A stretch of 64,000 nt of DNA, taken from the NCBI RefSeq assembly GCF_029962835.1, contig NC_080577.1, positions 434,001-498,000 on the forward strand. Direction: 5' to 3'. Each line of letters opens with the position of its first letter. The first letter of the stretch is position 1. A model generated the notes under the pieces. It was given only the letters and a program-made list of their open reading frames with translations. It was not told where the DNA came from and did no database searches. The stretch comes from Magnolia sinica. Lineage: Eukaryota > Streptophyta > Magnoliopsida > Magnoliales > Magnoliaceae. Below, in pieces: positions 32,037-44,945 of this stretch. Position numbers and translations under genes: made by a program.

Positions 32037-32042
32037 AATAAA
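32037..32042 (+). terminator. Poly(A) signal of LEA14
   Basis: AATAAA occurs 77 bases after the LEA14 stop codon, inside a T-rich 3' region, as expected for a plant near-upstream element. Confidence 0.6.
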
Positions 32043-34153
32043 AGTTTCCTGTGGCGACCTATCTACTGCATGCCACCACTGCACAACGGAATTCTTTTAA
32101 GGCTCCTTTGTGAAATTTTGGATTTTTTTATTTTTTAATTATTATTTATTTTGTTATGTGGCAGCATGGGTTTTCAAAATCCTGATTTTAGAAATTATCT
32201 TTGGAGCATTTGATTTTGACTCTTGGATTCCTAAAATTATTTCATGGTACATTCACGTGATAAATGAAAGTGATGAATTAAATACTCTAAAAGAAAATAA
32301 ACATGACATAATTAAGTGTGCAACAGAGGATAACTTTGTGCAATCTAAGATGAACATAAGATGATCATTAAGTTGGCTAATAAATAAAATAATTCCAAAC
32401 TTTTAATAACTTAGAAAAAGTAGTCTCACTAATTTTATAATTGAAACAAAATTTTATATTTCTTTTTAATTAGTTGTCAACTTTATTTAATACTTTAATC
32501 TTTATAATAATTGCTTGGGCTTTCCAACACTATGTGAATGTAAGCGAATGCAAATGAAAATGTTAATGAATGTGAATAGTTAAAAGAAGAGAGGGTAATT
32601 ATGATGGTTGGAAATGATTCTAACATTTTAGATTTTGAATCCTATGAAAATGAAATTTAGAATTTTCAGAATTTAACATTTTGGTGTGGCAACAACTGGC
32701 TTTATTGGTAGGAGATGTTAAAATTTGATAAAGAAAATTAAATGCGCATATTGGCCAATGGATGAGTGTTTTGTCTTCTGTAAGGCAGTGTTTGTGTTTG
32801 GATGTAGGCAAAGCTGGTTAGTGCATGTGCTAATATGGGTTGACAACATGTCACATGTAAACATGGTTCTGCACAATGAGTCAAAATGAGAAAATGTACA
32901 TCAAATTCGATCCTTCTTTACTCAACTACTCTTTTATATTTTACTCATGCCTCACTCGTAGACTCACCCATTGTGTGGGTGTGAGTGCGTGTGAAAAAAA
33001 ATAAAATAATAAATAAATTTGTTGCTCAAATATACCTGCACGCTAAAAGCCTTTTATGTGGTACATGCATCACACGTGTCTGTGGTGTGCAATCGTTCAT
33101 TTTTGGAGCAGCCACGTGTAGCACCTCACATCAATGGTGTACACATGTAATAAATGTTAAAAATGTGTAAACAACTATCTTAAGCTTTGTTAGTAAACTG
33201 GATCATCCTGCTGTCTGGAGTGGTGTATTTGTCCAACCTCTCTAACCTCTGTTTTTTTTAATTTTTTATTTAAATTATAATTTTTACTGGACATATGCTG
33301 GGAATAACCAACTTGGCTCTTTGGTGCAAGTGGTCTAATAAGAGTAATGTAAATGACCCGATTTATATATATATAAAAAGACTTTTTGGCGCTCACTTAG
33401 TCTGCTAAGTATGTCCAGCGAATCTTGTATAGTCAAATCAAATACTTTAGTACGTTAAAAGAGTATCTGGCAGAATAATTATGAATATGTGGCAGGACTA
33501 CGTTATTGGGCCTTTGTTCCTGGTCAATCCCTTTTCAACCCAAATCTAGCTTATGAACCAAGTGGGAAGTTGCCCACAACCATATTAGCTTATGACTGAT
33601 CAAGCAAAAGAAAAGCAATTTTGGGAAGTTACCTAGTTCCATCTACTCATTCGTGTGAGCAAAAGATTCTCTGTTTATCTGGTCCACCAACTAAGTGACC
33701 CACCCAGATTAGTCTACTGATTAAACAAATAAATCGCAAATTTTATTGATTGATGTGGGAAGTAACCCGAATCATAGTTTGACACGTGCCCGAATTTGCA
33801 GTTTTGACTGATTCATATGAAAAGTTGCCCAGATTAGTCGACTGAAATATATATTTTTAGAAGATTATCAAAATTTTATTACTTCCTACGGGGTAGAAGT
33901 CTAAGAATCACAGGGGAAGAGCATAAGGGCGGGCCCACACTTCGGGTTAAGGAGACAGAATGAAGTATTCAGGCCTCTGCCAAAAAGGCAAAACAGAAAG
34001 GCCCATGCCTCGGATTATCTGATTTGTGAGCTGCTGATTTGCTCACCTGCTCCTGTGAATCCCAAGTTAGACCGATTCACATGCTACATGTTAGCCACAT
34101 CAAGTGCCTGATTCACATGCTAATTTAACCATATCAAGTGCCCTGGGCAGATT
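32043..34153. other. Spacer downstream of LEA14, no gene seen
   Basis: The stretch is AT-rich. At about 33540-33860 four loosely repeated GGGAAGTTGCCCA-type phrases occur, suggesting a decayed tandem array. At 34078-34140 a GATTCACATGCTA...ATCAAGTGCC phrase is repeated twice. No coding region is supported. Confidence 0.4.
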
Positions 34154-35240
34154 TGTTGGGTAATTGTATAAGCAAATTCCAAGTTGAATCAAATAAGTGA
34201 GAAACAAATGCAAATAACGTATGCATAAGAACACACGTGATAAGGGAAAAAATTTATCACGGAAAAAATTACAGTACAAAGCAGCACAAAGTGACAAATG
34301 ATCCACTATGAAAACAAAAGCACCAGAGATGAGATCAATTTATATATACAAAATCCTATTTTCCTTATTTAAATATTCTAAAAATGACTTTGCTCTCCTT
34401 GTTCTCTTTCCTAATCTTGTATTACACTTATATATATATAGTGTTACACTTAGAATAGGAAACAAATCGTGCAATTATGCAAAATTGCGCTTGTCGTCGA
34501 TATAAGCATCAATTGATCGAGCTTTGTGCCTACAATGTTCGATCAATTGAACATGTTCAAAAGTGTTCATGAATTTTTCAAATTTTGTTGATTGCTCGAA
34601 CTTCCGAGGTCGGCCGATCGAACCTGTCTAAAACTATCCAGAGACCAATCTTCTATGTAATTTGGGGTTCGCTCGATCGATCGAGAAGTCTCTTCAATTG
34701 TTTGAACTCTCCTATTTCTTTACCTATTAAAGACATCTAGACAATAATTTTTACAATGACTTCAATCATCATGAACTACAACTCCAAGCTCCATCTCTAA
34801 TCGTCTATATCGTAGCTTTACCGTTGTTGCTTCTCGTGCACACTCTGTCTTCATCAAACCTTTGCCATACCCAGAGAAGTAAAACATAATTTTAGCTTCT
34901 TTATGAGAACTATTGTAAGCATATCTGTCGGATTCATGCTCGTGTGGATCTTTTTAAGAGTAATACTGCTTTCTTTAAGCACCCATCGAATAAAATAATG
35001 ACGAACATCAATATGCTTAGTACCAGAATAATATATCGAATTCTTTGCCAAATTATCACACTTTCACTATCACAATTAACCGGCACGACCTCCTACTGAA
35101 GCCTAAGTTCATTAATCATTTTTCTAAACAAAGCACTTCCTTGAATACCTCCATCACTACCATATATTTAGCTTCGGTTGTGAAAAGAGCAACCATATAT
35201 CGAAGCTTTGATATTCAACTGATTGCCACACCTAGCTAAT
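34154..35240 (-). mobile_element. Truncated Copia element: RNase H C-terminus plus 3' LTR
   Basis: At 35240-34854 the minus strand encodes the end of a Copia RNase H in two frames: a broken KLYMVVMEVFKEVLCLEKWL part, then MAKNSIYYSGTKHIDVRHYF, KIHTSMNPTDML and ELCFTSLGM-like residues. An LTR of about 700 bp follows (TG at about 34857 on the minus strand, ending CCCAACA at 34154). It contains imperfect palindromes (GTTCGATCAATTGAAC at about 34537, CTCGATCGATCGAG at about 34672) upstream of a TATATA-rich stretch near 34338. Everything 5' of RNase H is missing. Confidence 0.75.
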
Positions 35241-36133
35241 GTAATGTGATGAATGCTCGTGTTAGCCAAGTGAATTAATTAAGTCCATTCATCCATCAAG
35301 ATTGGGGAAGCTGCCATATAATCAATGGCTTGATCTAGATTGTTAGGCCCAGGGTGGCTGTAGCGGCTTTGTGCCTGCGATTCTTGATCCATATTAGGGT
35401 TGACCACCCAGACGACAACTCCCCAATCAAGTGAGGCTAACACTGGCCTGATTGATCACTCAAGACTCGGATGACACAGCCTGGACGTACAGGGTTAGGC
35501 TACCCATCGATGGGCGGAGGGTGCCTACAAATGATGTAAGGGTTGTCACCTAAATGCAATTGTGGAACGGTTGCGGCATCATTACGGTTTGATGTACTAG
35601 GCTCATATCCTTATTGGTTGCTCATTGGTCACTACAGGGAGGATCGTCACCCTAGCATAGATCGAAAGCACGGACACAATGTCCCATATCACCATACCTG
35701 ATTTTTAAGACTTGGGGATCGTATCACTAACGGTTATCAGTAGACCTCTCCAGGATATGTGGGTGCTCCAGATTCAAGCAGACGTGAACAGACATAGTGA
35801 GCACACATGGTTGGTCGGCTAGTAAACTAGTTAGATAGACTCGATGAACCTCGGCATAATCAGCATTGGGCATAAGCATCCCGTGTAATCCGACTACTGT
35901 CGGTTATCCGCGTTCGGAACGGATCAATTAGACTAATTTGGGGAGACCAACCCAAATAGTGCTGCCCTCATAAATTTATGGTTTGTTGGCCAATCTGATT
36001 AACTAAATAGCCACAATCAATCAATATACTTAATAAATTAATTATCGCAACTATAGGAAAGATTACAAAATAATAAATCAGGAAAATTTTACTTGATTTG
36101 GGCATTTTATCGAACATGCGGACATACTATATA
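35241..36133 (+). mobile_element. Older long-LTR fragment, left part
   Basis: It contains the same module as the solo LTR at 18943-22050 (GGTCACTACAGGGAGGATCG, GATCGAAAGCACGGACACAA, TGTCCCATATCACCATACCT) in plus orientation. The fragment stops where the next LTR begins at 36134 and probably continues after 40817. Its left edge is uncertain. Confidence 0.5.
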
Positions 36134-39100
36134 TGTAACGCCTTGGTTTTCATAACCGGAGTATATAACTCGCATCCCAAAAACTTGAAAGTTAACAGAA
36201 TATAAATGACAATCAAATAAAATCAAAATGCAAATAGCGGGAATCAAGCATAACATAAATATAATCAAGATGAGAAAATTTTCCTGGCCCACTTAGTTGG
36301 GGGCCGAATACAAAAACTTCAAATGTAAAATGTTCTAAAACAAACTATCACAACTGGGTCTACTGGTTCAAGCCATAATATGCAGCCGCTTCCTGGTGTG
36401 GCTCTTCATCGTATAACTCTTCCTCGATTGTAACCGTCTCCGGGTCCGCTGCGTATCCGTCTGCCCCTGTACCTGTATCCTCTGTACAGTTGAACATTGA
36501 TAAATGAGTGGCCAGCTTAGTGTGATTTCCCCTCAAGATTTACACACCGCCACCCTAGACAAGAAATAACATAAAAACATCCAGGCAACTAAAACAAAGT
36601 AGAATGCAGTCTTATTATATGTATGGATGTGTGAATGCAATCATCGACCTGAGGATGCTCATTCATTCGGAACTTGAGCTTGTCACCCATGCAATCATTA
36701 ACTTGGGAATGCTCATCTAGTCGGACTTGGGCTCGTCACCCATGCAATTATCGACATGGGAATGCTCATCCAGTCGGAATTGGGCTTGTCACCCATGTAA
36801 CGAGGATGACCGTTAACGAAGCACATCATGTACCGCATAACGACTGCCTGTCGTACATCACGTATGTTACTGATAGATGCTGATTTATGCTATGTATGCA
36901 TGATTAGCTAAACCATTATTAGTCCAGTTACAATTAGTCAATTTCAATAAGCTCAAGGTCACTATGGGGGCTTGTCACCAGTGTAGGCCGACGGCTAGGG
37001 CATAGTGTCCCATGACCACCATCCCCGGCCCATGAGTCTACCGCCTCAGGGTATTTATAGAGCCTATCAACACGTGACCAATCAATTCTTAATACAAGGG
37101 AGCTACCACCGTATGCTGAATAGGAATAAAGCATTAAAATCATTAAATGCAGTAACTAAAATGAGACGGTATGTATGATTCAAATACGAGTAAAAAGCGG
37201 TGATAATAAATATTGTAAGGTTCATTCCATAGTTAGGTAAGTGGAATCACTCCATAAATGGTGAAATCCTATGAATCAAATGTCACTAATTATAACCTCC
37301 ATGTTGAGGGTTTAATCTTATCACAATCAGTTTCGTTACACCTTAAGTACGAACTCTCCTTAGGTAGAGGTTCCATAGAGAGGTTTCTTTAGTAAGAGTT
37401 TTGCAACCAATACGATAATAAGAGGGTATGGCATAGAAGATCAAACATGCTTTAATAATCAAGGTAAATCACATGTATACTTACATTGCAAGAGTCACAT
37501 AGCCATAATGTATCAGTTCTAAGACATGGGCTCAAGAAAGCTAAACATATAATTTATATGTTGGGTGACTAGTCAAGTAATTTAGACAAATCTAGCATAT
37601 ACTTTCCAGCCAACTAATCAAGTACTTTAACCCATCTAAAACACGCATTTAACTAGTCAAGTATACTAACCAATTTTGATTAATTTGAAGGCATGATTTG
37701 AGCTATCCACATGTTCAAATCAATTCTAAATTATAAGCTTAAGTAAATTAGTCAAGTATCAACCATTTATAAAGCATAAGTTCAAGCAACCAATTGAATG
37801 ATTTACAATTCGTGGGTCATCATTCGTAGTTATCATAAAGGCTACCCTTAGCCTAGCTTGGGGATGGAAAGCCCAAGGGGAAGAAAATCATCACCTTCAA
37901 GAGTTGTCTAACCGTTCTTGATTTACGTCCCTGTGCACACCTTATGGCCTAAATCATGCAAATGGTTCCCCAAGGCCATTCCTGATGTGATGACTTGTAT
38001 TAGAAGAATTTTAAAACATATAAGTCGTTGAAAACGAATGGAGTTTGCATGAACTTGATAGCCTAGGGAACTTGGGTCCGCATTAGGGTGAACGGGTCCA
38101 CCCAATTTTACCTTACCATTTGGCCTAGATTGGGCCCCAAGTTTGCCCACTGATTTGATCCAACTCGGCAGCCCACTGACTGTTATAACGTGGCCCACCT
38201 GATCTTTATGTGTGCCCCACCTGTTTTTATGGTGAGGCCCACTGAGTTTTAGCTCAAATGCGGCTCACTGAGTGATACACTCAGGTGTGGCCCACTGAGT
38301 TGAAAACTCAGGTGCGGCCCACCCTGTTTATGTGGTGCGGCCCACTAAAGTGGAAAATGAGACTGGATCTAGGCTGATTTCAGCTGGATTCAAGGCCCAT
38401 CTGCTGGAAATTCTGTAGCCAAAAAACAAGGCCTGATGAAGGCCTATTTTCGGCTCACAACTCGTACCAGCAGGACGCTGGTTTCACAGCCCATTTACGG
38501 GCCATTCTCGGCCATTACAAAGCTCATTAAGGGCCTGCCTTTAGTCCGTTCCAGGGCCCATGTAAAGGTTTCATTTCTGCCACAATTTCAGGTTAGTTTT
38601 GAGGTTGAAACTGGGTATGATTCTGGCTTAGTTCACCTGTTGGATGCCCCTCAGATGATCCTAGTTATCTGATAAATGGTCACTGACGATCAGTGGCCCG
38701 CATTACCGGTCTCACAAGACTTGATGAAAGCCTGGGTTTCAGTCCGTTTCAGGGCACATAAAGAGGCCCAGTTGAAAGCTGTTTTCCAGCGCTCCACATG
38801 GCCTAGTTACAGGCCGTTTTCAGCTTACTCCCCAGCCCAGACAGAGGCTTGTCTTCTGCCATATCTCTGGCCTGGTTTTGGTTTGTCTACACGGCCCGAT
38901 GGAGCTCAGTTTCAACCCGTTTTCATGGCCTGATGGAGGCTGGTTTTAGCTCACATTATGCCCTTCAATCTTAGCTGACCGAAACTCCCATGGCGACATG
39001 CCAATGGGTGAAAGAAAAGCGAGGAGAGGTAGCTCGTTACCTGGCTAGCTCCGACGTTAGCTAAGTTGGCTTGACTCATTAGCAACTACAATGAGTGCCC

Positions 39101-39289
39101 CTGTGAACGTCCACTCCTAAGTTAGCATGGTGGTAAGGATTGAAGGGAATGACTAAGCAAGTGTAGGGTCTATACTTGATGGGTCCTAATCTCAAGATGC
39201 AGTGAAACAACAGCCTTCTCTCGATCGAGTCGAGCTAGAGATGGGTCGAGTCGAGCTGGGTAGCCTTGACTCGATCACTCAACTCTCTT

Positions 39290-39332
<43 letters not shown>

Positions 39333-40817
39333 CTCCTTTTTCTATCTGGTGCGAATCCCGAGGGCAACAGTGCCCTACTTATAGTTGTGGGAGAGAAACC
39401 ACTTACGGTTGGAAAAAGAACATCCCTAGCAACGGTCGTGATTGAAAAACGGCCATGCATGGGGCCCATCCACACTTGGGGATGGATTGCTGATACCCTG
39501 GCCCACCAGAAAAGCAAGTTTTTAGGTTTGGTGGGGCCCATCTCGTGCTCACGTTCGGATGTGTTAACGGGGAAAATGACCCGGCCATTAATGACAGATC
39601 ACTATCTCATGTATTTTGACATGATCTGGTCTGTTTGAGCAGACCAGATGGGACCTCTGATCAGCATAATGCCCATTTTTTGGACCACAAACGTGAGTTT
39701 CGATTCATCTCACCAGAAAGTCCGATTCTCACCACTTTCTCATGAGATGGGATGTTTTTCTCTCTCATCTCGTACTATCTCACAGGGAAGGGCTAGGATT
39801 GCCCCACGTAGCTCAGGGAATGGCCAGGGGCGTGCCAACATCTGCTTCGCAAAAAGAAAATTCTCCTTTTTTACTTTCCTTGGTGCAGGCCATTGTTTAG
39901 CTATTTCTGGAAATGGGAGAGCATGGTTGTAGCTGGAAGACGGATGGCTGGGATGGCACGATCAGGCTGATCGTGGGCCACCCGTGCAGCCACAGATTGG
40001 CCCCACATCCCAAATCTTAGCCACATGCAAGCTTTTGAATGGTTCCATCCCAGATCTCTCGTTCTTATGCATGGGCTCAAAAGCTTATAGAGTTATGATC
40101 AGACGGGTCCCACGAGCCTGATGAATGGTCTGGATCAGTCGGATAGTGCCCAGGGTGAGCCACTTTGGAGGCTGAAGTCCATCAGATTCAAATGGGTGTT
40201 GGCAGGAGAAAATTTCATTTTTTTTTTCTGGTTTTGGATTAGTCAAAGCCGGTTTGACCGACTTGGTGTGTCCAGTGCACATCGTGCACGAGTTCACAAG
40301 GTGCACGAGCACACCGTTGTGGGGTCCATTGTGATGGTTGTGTTAAATCTACTCCATCTAATCATCTTGGGGACCCCACTTAGGGGTCCTGGCCCATTTT
40401 GGGGTGGGGCTGAGGCCCAGGTGGGCTGTATCACATGCCCCAGGCCCAATTTAGCCTAATTTATGGTGATCCGATGGTTGGATCAGTTTGATACTTAATT
40501 TCAACGACTAATTATAGATTTAAGATGCAATGGGTGCTTAGTTAGCTATCTGCTAGCCTTCGAAGATTGATCATTAGAGTATTGTTCAATTAATTGATTT
40601 AGAAACTATCGTAACTTAAGGTGCTTGATCAAGGTTACCTTCTTGACTGATGTATAGTGTATTTTAGCTCCTAAGACCTCTGATGAATGGTTTCAACGAT
40701 GCTTAGAAGTCCCACCCTGCATATGTTGGGTTGAAGTTGTTTGTTAGTCGATTTTAGATTTTCCATTGATGTTAGTTTAAATGGTAACACCCGCGTACCG
40801 GAGGTACGGGGTATTAC
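36134..40817 (+). mobile_element. Long LTR (about 4.7 kb) nested in an older LTR
   Basis: It begins TGTAACGCCT and ends GGGGTATTACA, matching the TGTAA/TTACA end pattern of the other solo LTRs. At 36957-37033 it carries the shared GGCTTGTCACC...GTAGGCCGACGGC...AGTGTCCCATGACCACCAT module. At about 38180-38350 and 38400-38940 there are irregular repeats of GTGGCCCACTGAG and GGCC-TTTTCAG phrases. A (CT)n tract (39292-39328) followed by TACTTATAGTTG resembles the promoter part of the 18943 copy. The flanks TACTATATA and TACTA could be a slipped target duplication. A pair of oppositely oriented LTR fragments is the alternative reading. Confidence 0.5.
39292..39328. repeat. (CT)n microsatellite
   Basis: A pure CT run within the long LTR, close to its presumed promoter. 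Confidence 0.95.
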
Positions 40818-42000
40818 ATACTACCTAAATTATCACAATTTATATGTGATAAGGCAAAATTAGGCGCACATATAGGAGAATGATACAAAACATGAACGTG
40901 AAATTTCAGCAATTTTCACCCTATTCTAGCATGTAATCAGATGTTCAGGCTACATTACACAAAATTCAAAATTTATGAATGACAATCAATCGAACGAGTA
41001 TACACTGATTAGCATGCGATCATCTATTTACTACATAAATCATTAATTGTGACATGGGCTTAATAATCGGCAACCTAAATGTAATGGTCCGCACCTATAA
41101 GTGATTCATCGATTTTTTAGCATCGCTCCTAAGATTTGGGTTTATAGATCAATGTATTGGTGCTTGTGCCAGCGAGGTTACCTTGCAAGGGTGCATGCAA
41201 TCAACCTCTAAGGCTCAAATCATAAGGAGGGTCCGATATTTGTCTCTTTCTTACTGTCGGGTTGTTTCCTATGGCACGACACAGTCGGGAGCTATGCTGT
41301 GGCTAGTGGAGGTGGAGAAATCTCCCAAATTACCTTCCCTAAAATTTCATTCTCCTCCTCTCCTCACTCCCTCTACCTGTTTGCAATTAAAATTTCCTAT
41401 TGGGGGGGGGGGGGGGGAGAAATAGGGCATTTTAAATTACCGGGGATTTGTACAAATAGCCCCAAGACCCCCTTTTCTCTTAGACTAGCCTTGGGGGAGG
41501 GTGTTTCTGACTTACAGGGCCTTAATGGAGGCCCATAGGCTCATCCGCACTAAAGGGTAGGTATCCCACCATGGGATCTATATTACATTACAATTTGGCG
41601 ACAAACGGACGCTTCGATAAACCGTGGGGACCCCACTTGCCATAGATGGTCATCGGTGATCGATCGGGGTGGCAACTATATGGATATGAGCATGAAAATA
41701 TCTTTAACTCATACCTCGAGTTTGGTATCGATCTAACGGTCAGAAAGCCACAACTTCGAGAAAAAAGCGGAATGTTTATTTCATTTGAGTTTTAAGCTTC
41801 AGTGTAGGGTATTTGCACATTTCAAGCACTCGACCTCTGGCCCAAGTTGCGCAGTTCTGAGTACTATCTTGATTCGTCACTCGCGATGGACGTCAAGCCC
41901 AGTGAAACAGATATTATTCTATAGTTTCGGAACTAGTGACCCACTAACAAGTGGTATAGAGCTTGTTCGGATAATCGGTGCATTTCTACAATGAATTAGA
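40818..42000 (+). mobile_element. Older long-LTR fragment, right part
   Basis: Sequence style and position suggest the continuation of the LTR at 35241-36133: a CGTGGGGACCCCACTTGCC block, TCATACCTCGAGTTTGGTAT and ATCTAACGGTCAGAAAGCC-type phrases typical of the downstream half of these LTRs. A run of 16 G residues lies at 41402-41417. I could not find its terminal CA, so the right edge is nominal. Confidence 0.35.
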
Positions 42001-44265
42001 TATTATGATTTATTATGCTTAATCATTAGGGTTTAGATTAACTATGTTCATAGTGTGGCCTATTCGTAATTAGCAGAAATGACGATTCGGTTATAATCAC
42101 TATAAACCGTTGGTTCGTAGGTTAAATGAGTAACTGGGTTGATTTAGTTTTTTAATTAAGATACGAACCATAGTCGTTTCGGCTTTAGATATGTCTTTAT
42201 TTGGTTATGGTTGTCTCAATTGGTTAGTGATAGGTTGGGTAGATTTAGGCCCTATGTAAACAAATCACGGAGTTAAACTTGATGTTTAAGAGATTGGTCG
42301 GATTCGTTGGCTTTCTATGATTAATTAATCTTATTTGTGTAGTTCTTTATTGGTACCACCCACATATAGGCTCAATTCGAGTATTAAAGGTTAGTAAGTG
42401 ACGATGTAGGTTAGTTATATATAAAAAATAATTTTTTAAAAAATAAGGATTTTTGACAATCCAAAATAGCGAAAATTTAGTACTTACAATTCTACTATGA
42501 AAAAAGCCTATTTACCTTCCTAATCCATATAGTTCAATAATCCATATCCCTTCACTATTTGTGGTCATTATTATTGGACAATTCCCATGTGGCCCCAAAT
42601 ACTTGATCATTAAATCTTAACCATTGGATCCCTTCAATAATTAAAACAAATTCTATGTCTATGATTGAAAACTTACAATTAACTAATTAGAAATAATAAA
42701 AATGCTAGCCAGTCTTTAAAACACTTGATGGATGATCCAAACCTATGATTAACGACACACTAATGCTCTGATTAAGCAAATAAAGTGGATTTCATGTTGG
42801 ATCATGTGGTTCTGGATGAACCAGATGAAAGCACTCAACATTACCCACTTTTTGTGGCCGTGCAATAGTCTTGTACAATGAGCCAAATCACTATCAGTCA
42901 AGCATCTCGGCTTATACATCCTTAGGCGTAAAGATTTAATGACGTTAGTACAATTGTAAGCATCATTCTAGTTTAGACATGATAGGTTCTTCCGATCTAG
43001 CTAAAACCTTATAAGTGATTGATGCCAAACGTGAGTGACCAAATGTTCTATATAAGGCACTATTTATGGCATGTTTACATACTCATCTATAGTAGGGTGA
43101 AGGTACACGAACACTAAGTTGGACATGATGGTGGAGGCCATCCATCCGGACATCAAGTCAATCTCCTCTCATAAGATTACTATCTATATGTAATATGACA
43201 GGCTTATCCTTGGAACTAACTATATATGATTTATAGACCACGACTCTCCCCTAGCCATCCGCCATTGTGTCTAATATCAAGGTGCTTAAGGACAAAAGAG
43301 GCAAACCACCCGAACCCATAATGAATCAAACATGTTCCAAATATATTAACTTGATTAAATAAATGAATGAACAATCTAGACATAACTAGGTCCAAAGCAA
43401 CCAAACATTGGTTTTGTAGGACACGACCCCAACAGCATGGCCCTAGTGTTATAATTGCCACCCTTAGTTTCAATGCATCCATCGTCAAGAATATTTCATA
43501 GTTATAAATGTAGAACATGTCTTGTGTGATTTTACCTAACCAAAATTTCAATTCGGGCTACTTGTGTTCACGTCGAGCCTGACCCTAGCGCAGCCTGCCC
43601 ACTGCTACCCTTACTTTTAGGGCATCCATTGGTAAAAAATATTTCGTAGTTGCAAATGTAGATTAACTGAACAAAATTTTGGGTTGGGGTCGATGCGTTC
43701 AGGTTCAGGTTCAACCCAACCCAAGTTATACTCATGCCTGTTGTTTTGTAGTTAGTTAAAGCAATATAAACAACATAAAAGAAGGTATGGATGCTATTTT
43801 TATAGGTACCTTCTCATTTTTTAAAGTCTCCCTACACCATCTATTAACACCATTATCTTTTGGTAAACTGTCTTCTTTTTATTTTATTTTAGTTTATTTT
43901 ACAATAGACAAGTTAATTGTAGATTTGTGAGCTCATGGTAGTGCGTGTATGTCATCTAACTCGTTTAGCGTGGTCACTCTATCATGAAAATGGGACACTT
44001 GAAAGGTCACGTTGATCCAACCATCAGGTGGCCCATCACTTGAAATTGAAGGTCTTGGGGTGGTTGTCCATCGTTTTGGATGGCGTGAACAACTCAACGA
44101 TTGGATTATGCTGATTTTTTGGGCGTCTAGTTTTATGATTGTGTGATCCTAGCTGACAAAGTGGATGCCGTACAACTGTGAGACCCACAAGCAGATAACT
44201 CCTCATAGAGGCTTTTATTTTTCCATACGTATTCTTCTACAAAAAATTTAACAGGGGTACCTTGA
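42001..44265. other. AT-rich spacer, no gene seen
   Basis: Only short frames are present. The longest, 106 codons on the minus strand at 43231-43551, has no recognisable domain. The passage at 43560-43740 repeats a phrase about a hundred bases apart (GGGCATCCATTGGTAAAAAATATTTC and an earlier relative). Confidence 0.4.
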
Positions 44266-44945
44266 AGGTGAACCCACCTTCGATGTGGACAGTCCATCAG
44301 GTGGGGCCCACTTGATATGGACGTTCCAACATGTGGTCCACTTTGATGTGGGCCATCCGTGATGTGGGGCCCATCTTCTATCCCCACCATCCATCATGTG
44401 GTCCATACTTTGATGTGGGCCATCCATCATGTGGGGCCCATCTTCTATCCCCACCATCCATCATTGGTCCCATCTTTTGATGTAGACCGTCCATTAGGTG
44501 GGGCCCACTTGATGTGGATGATTAGTCATACCGGTCACACTTTGATGTGGACCATTCAACATGTGGGGTCCCATCTTCAATATGGTCATTCATCATGTGG
44601 GCCCACCTTCAATGCCCGCCATCCATCACGTTGGTCTCACCTTTGATGTGGACCGTCCATAAGGTGGGGCTCACTTGATTTGGATGATCCACCATGCGAG
44701 GACACACTTTGATGTGAATTGCGCATTATGTGGGCCCACCCTGATGTGGACTATTCATCATGTAGGCCCCACTTTTAATATGGGTTGTTCATTATGTAGG
44801 CTCACCTTGGATGCCAATCTTCCATCACATAGGCCTACCTTCAATGCCCACCATTCATTATGTGGGTCCACCTTTATGTGGACAAGTAATCATGCGGGGC
44901 TCAACTTTAATATGGGTCGTTCATAATGTGGGCCCACTTGAGAGG
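44266..44945. repeat. Minisatellite of about 37-bp units with higher-order pattern
   Basis: Roughly 18 degenerate units of the form GTGGGGCCCACTTGATGTGG followed by ACCRTCCATCAT fill about 680 bp. Particular unit variants recur in the same order: the GTGGGGCCCACTTGA variant starts at 44301, 44498 and 44664 (as GTGGGGCTCACTTGA), about five units apart. The unit resembles the terminal GTGGGGCCCACC...GATGT...CCGTCCATCC part of the palindromic Mutator-like family, so it may have arisen by amplification of one arm. Confidence 0.85.

Noticed and set aside
36134-40817. Protein-coding gene in the long open frames at 38436-38933 and 39387-39932
   Set aside because: They fall in irregular GGCC/TTTCAG repeats inside a long LTR and have no domain, splice pattern or conserved start.
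44133-44926. Repetitive open frames with HH/GPH-type repeats
   Set aside because: They are the translation of the 37-bp minisatellite. Both strands are open because the repeat lacks stops.
44266-44945. CRISPR-like array of regularly spaced repeats
   Set aside because: Units are degenerate and contiguous with no unique spacers. The genome is clearly that of a plant.
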